The notes under the pieces were generated by a model. The model was given only the letters and a program-made list of their open reading frames with translations, did no database searches and was not told the DNA's origin. Source: Mangrovicoccus algicola (GTDB lineage Bacteria > Pseudomonadota > Alphaproteobacteria > Rhodobacterales > Rhodobacteraceae). From it: a stretch of 64,000 nt of DNA. Shown one piece after another: positions 61,773 to 64,000 of the stretch; within the stretch, counting starts at the first letter, position 1, and every line of letters begins with the position of its first letter. Made by a program: the position numbers and the translations under genes. The DNA lies in the NCBI RefSeq assembly GCF_014903745.1, contig NZ_JACVXA010000015.1, positions 1-64,000 on the forward strand, read 5' to 3'.

Positions 61773-63638
61773 GTGAACGGTTTGACTTGGGCGAAATTCG
61801 CGATCCTCGGCGTGGCGGCGGCAGGGGCCTGCGGCCTGGCGCTGCTGGGCGTCGATCATCTGGAATCCCGCAACGGTACCGAGGTGCGCACCGCCCTGGC
61901 CGCCGAGGGGCTCGACTGGGCGGTGGTGGCGCCGGACGGGCTGAAGATCGTGCTCAGCGGCACCGCCCCCGACGAGGCGGCGCGGTTCCGCGCGCTGACC
62001 GTTGCCGGGCGCACCGCCAATCCCGCCCATATCCGCGACCGCATGGCCGTGGCCGCGCCCCAGGACATGCCCGAGCTGTCCTATGTGCTGGAGGTGCTGC
62101 GCAACGGCGACAGCGTGCTGATGCACGGGCTGATCCCGGCCGGGCGCGAGGGCGGCGACGACATCGTCGGCACGCTGCGCGCGCTGCTGCCGGAGGCCGA
62201 GATTTCCGACATCGTCACCGAATCCCTGGCCCGGTCCTCCGAGGGCTGGCGCGACGCCGCGGCGCTGGGGGTGAAGGCCCTGACGGAGCTGCCCGATGTG
62301 CGGGTCGAGATCACGCCCGGGGCGCTGACCGTCGAAGGCGTCGCCCCCGAGGGGCCGGCCGGGGCGGGCTGGACGGCGCGGTTCCTCGACGGCGCGCCCG
62401 AGGGCGTGGAGGTGACGGTCAAGCTGCGCCAGCCGCGCGAGCGGCTCAGCCCTTTCCTGCTGCGGGTCTCCAAGGATGCCGAGGGCCTGCTCCTGGAAAG
62501 CTGCGCGGCGGAATCGGGTCCCGACCTGGACCGCATCCTGGCAGCTCTTGCCGGGGCCGGTGGCAGCGATCCGGGGGTCTGCCAGGTCGCGCTGGGGGCG
62601 CCGGACCGGCAGTGGCCTGCCGCCGCCGAGGCGGCGATCGCGGCGCTGGCGGGTCTTGAGGAAGGCGCGGTGACGCTTTCCGACAGCATGGTCACGGTGC
62701 TGCCCGGGGCCGGGGTCGCGCCCGAGGCGCTGTCGCGGGCGGGCGACGGGCTGCGCCAGGCGCTTCCTGCGGGCTACCGCCTGTCGCTGATGCCCGTTCC
62801 GGTGGAGGACGAGGACCGCGATGTCGCGCGGCTGAGCCTGACCCGCAGCGCCGAGGGGCCGGTGACGCTGCGCGGCCCGCTCTCCTCGGCGCAGGACGAG
62901 GCGGTGCTGGCCAGCCTGGCGGCGGCGCGGTTCGGGGCGGACAGCCTGACCCGGGTCATCAGCCTGGCCGCAGACCTGCCGCGCGGCTGGGACGTGCATG
63001 CGCTGGCCGCGACCGAGGCGCTGGCCCTGCTGTCGGAGGGCCGGGTGGAGATGACCGCCGAGGCGCTGACCGTCACCGGCCGGTCGCAGGTCGAGGATGC
63101 CGTGCCGCGGATCACGGCCGAGCTGTCGCGCACGCTGGGCGACAGCCTGCCGTTCTCGGTCGACGTCGCCTATGTCGCGCCGCCCCCCGAGGCAGAGGCG
63201 GGCCCCTCGCCGGAGGCCTGTGTCGAGGCGGTCAACGGCATCCTTCTCGAGGACCGGATCGATTTCGACCCCGGTTCGGTGGAACTGGGCGCGGCGGGGC
63301 TGGAAACCGTCGACCGCATCGCCGCCGTGCTGCGCGACTGTCCGGATGTCGCCATGGAGATCGGCGGTCATACCGACAGCCAGGGCCGCGAGGAGATGAA
63401 CGAGCTGCTCAGCCAGGCGCGGGCGGAGGCGGTGCTGGATGCGCTTGCGGCGCGCCGCGTGCTGACCGGGCAGCTGACCGCCCGGGGCTATGGCGAAACC
63501 CGCCCGATCGCCGATAACGGCACCGAGGCGGGGCGCGAGGCGAACCGCCGCATCGCTTTCCGGCTGGTGACGGAGGACGATTCGGCCGGAGCCGATGCAG
63601 CACAGCCGGAGGAGGGCGGGGCAAATGGATCGAACTGA
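61773..63638 (+). CDS. OmpA-domain protein with an N-terminal signal anchor
   Basis: A 621-residue envelope protein. A membrane anchor lies near the N-terminus (FAILGVAAAGACGLALLGV, about 8-26). A long periplasmic stretch follows of repeated BON/SPOR-like alpha/beta units (APDGLKIVLSGTAPDEAA, ITPGALTVEGVAPEGP, VEMTAEALTVTGRSQVEDA). The C-terminal OmpA peptidoglycan-binding domain (about 490-605) is seen as IDFDPGSVELGAAGLETVDR, GGHTDSQGREEMNELLSQAR and TARGYGETRPIADNGTEAG. The start is a GTG, with GGGAG 7 nt upstream. The stop overlaps the next gene. It likely links the envelope to peptidoglycan. Confidence 0.82.
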   Translation: MNGLTWAKFAILGVAAAGACGLALLGVDHLESRNGTEVRTALAAEGLDWAVVAPDGLKIVLSGTAPDEAARFRALTVAGRTANPAHIRDRMAVAAPQDMPELSYVLEVLRNGDSVLMHGLIPAGREGGDDIVGTLRALLPEAEISDIVTESLARSSEGWRDAAALGVKALTELPDVRVEITPGALTVEGVAPEGPAGAGWTARFLDGAPEGVEVTVKLRQPRERLSPFLLRVSKDAEGLLLESCAAESGPDLDRILAALAGAGGSDPGVCQVALGAPDRQWPAAAEAAIAALAGLEEGAVTLSDSMVTVLPGAGVAPEALSRAGDGLRQALPAGYRLSLMPVPVEDEDRDVARLSLTRSAEGPVTLRGPLSSAQDEAVLASLAAARFGADSLTRVISLAADLPRGWDVHALAATEALALLSEGRVEMTAEALTVTGRSQVEDAVPRITAELSRTLGDSLPFSVDVAYVAPPPEAEAGPSPEACVEAVNGILLEDRIDFDPGSVELGAAGLETVDRIAAVLRDCPDVAMEIGGHTDSQGREEMNELLSQARAEAVLDALAARRVLTGQLTARGYGETRPIADNGTEAGREANRRIAFRLVTEDDSAGADAAQPEEGGANGSN

Positions 63639-63954
63639 GGCGCTTGTCGCGGTCGCACTGCTGCTGTTCGGCGCGTTCCTGATGGGGTTCCTGACCCACT
63701 GGGTGGTGACGCGCCTGTCGCATGTGTCCGACGCGGAACTGGGACAGCTGGATTCCATGGCCGAAGAACTGCATCGTGCCGAGGAGGAACGCGACCATGC
63801 CCGTGCCGAGCATCACCGGCTGCGCCACGAGATGCAGGCGGGGACGGGCGAATTGCGCAGCGACCTGGCCATGACCCGCGAGGCGCTGCGCGTGGCCCGG
63901 GACGAGGCCGCGGAACTGCGCGCCTATATCGAGGCGCAGAATATGCGCGGCTGA
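63625..63954 (+). CDS. Small membrane-anchored coiled-coil protein
   Basis: A 109-residue protein from MDRTEALVAVALL, with one transmembrane segment (about 8-25, ALLLFGAFLMGFLTHWVVTR). A coiled-coil tail rich in Glu, Arg and Ala follows (EELHRAEEERDHARAEHHRL, LRVARDEAAELRAYIEAQNM). The ATG overlaps the end of the OmpA gene by 14 nt, so the two are co-expressed. The topology suggests a cytoplasmic coiled coil. Function is not known. A GC hairpin (63956-63992) follows and runs to the window edge. Confidence 0.7.
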   Translation: MDRTEALVAVALLLFGAFLMGFLTHWVVTRLSHVSDAELGQLDSMAEELHRAEEERDHARAEHHRLRHEMQAGTGELRSDLAMTREALRVARDEAAELRAYIEAQNMRG

Positions 63955-64000
63955 CGGCAGGGGCAGGGGGGTTTCTTAACCCCTCCTCTGCCAACACTGT

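Noticed and set aside
61263-63758. An 831-residue minus-strand frame across ubiA and the OmpA-domain gene
   Set aside because: It spans two real genes in the antisense direction and is Arg/Gln/His-rich, with no recognisable domain.

Overview
The window looks like the chromosome of an alphaproteobacterium of the Rhodobacterales (Rhodobacteraceae/Paracoccaceae group). The reasons are a G+C content of roughly two thirds by eye with strong GC3 bias, the alphaproteobacterial cell-cycle regulator TrcR, a VPLPA-type exosortase (XrtD), and the uvrC, pgsA, moaD, moaE gene order. The genus cannot be fixed from the sequence alone. There are no rRNA or tRNA genes, insertion sequences, phage genes or CRISPR arrays. 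About 58 protein genes are supported and coding density is high.

Layout. 1-7 kb: an RlmI-type rRNA methyltransferase overlapping a PIN-domain protein, an HisC-type aminotransferase, the YciB/IspZ membrane protein, a small secreted protein, TrcR, and recR/uppP on the other strand. 7-14 kb: glutamate synthase, with gltD first, then a GFA-family zinc protein, then gltB. 14-21 kb: two small unknown genes, the peptidoglycan glycosyltransferase mtgA, an AlgX/AlgJ-like SGNH protein, a GST, queG, and two tandem SnoaL/NTF2-fold proteins. 21-31 kb, all minus strand: pepF, an ATP-dependent DNA ligase with its metallo-beta-lactamase exonuclease partner, murJ, glnD, and a Tat-like/lipoprotein penicillin-binding-protein activator. 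31-37 kb: rsmI, yraN, gshB, comM, a Bcr/CflA exporter and two small overlapping genes.

37-50 kb is the main accessory region, an exosortase-linked exopolysaccharide locus. The minus-strand arm carries a short sugar transferase (separated from the rest by a terminator), a TPR lipoprotein, a Wza-like export protein, a beta-barrel protein, exosortase XrtD fused to an EpsI domain, and a rhomboid protease. The plus-strand arm carries an ExeA-like ATPase, a Wzz-like chain-length protein, a CpsD-like tyrosine kinase and an S49 peptidase. The two arms diverge from an AT-rich 0.5 kb spacer (45196-45697) with palindromes, direct repeats and a 17-nt tandem duplication of the ATPase start codon region. 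No Wzx, Wzy, further glycosyltransferase or VPLPA-CTERM substrate is encoded here, so those parts must lie elsewhere.

50-64 kb is mostly housekeeping: a CaCA antiporter, a pteridine-reductase-like SDR, uvrC, pgsA, moaD, moaE, gshA, rsmE, ubiA and an OmpA-domain protein. Two likely insertions interrupt this order: a TPR-sulfotransferase in opposite orientation between uvrC and pgsA, and a NucS-like nuclease gene with a local G+C dip between rsmE and gshA. Both glutathione biosynthesis genes (gshA, gshB) and two glutathione-related families (GST, GFA) are present but scattered.
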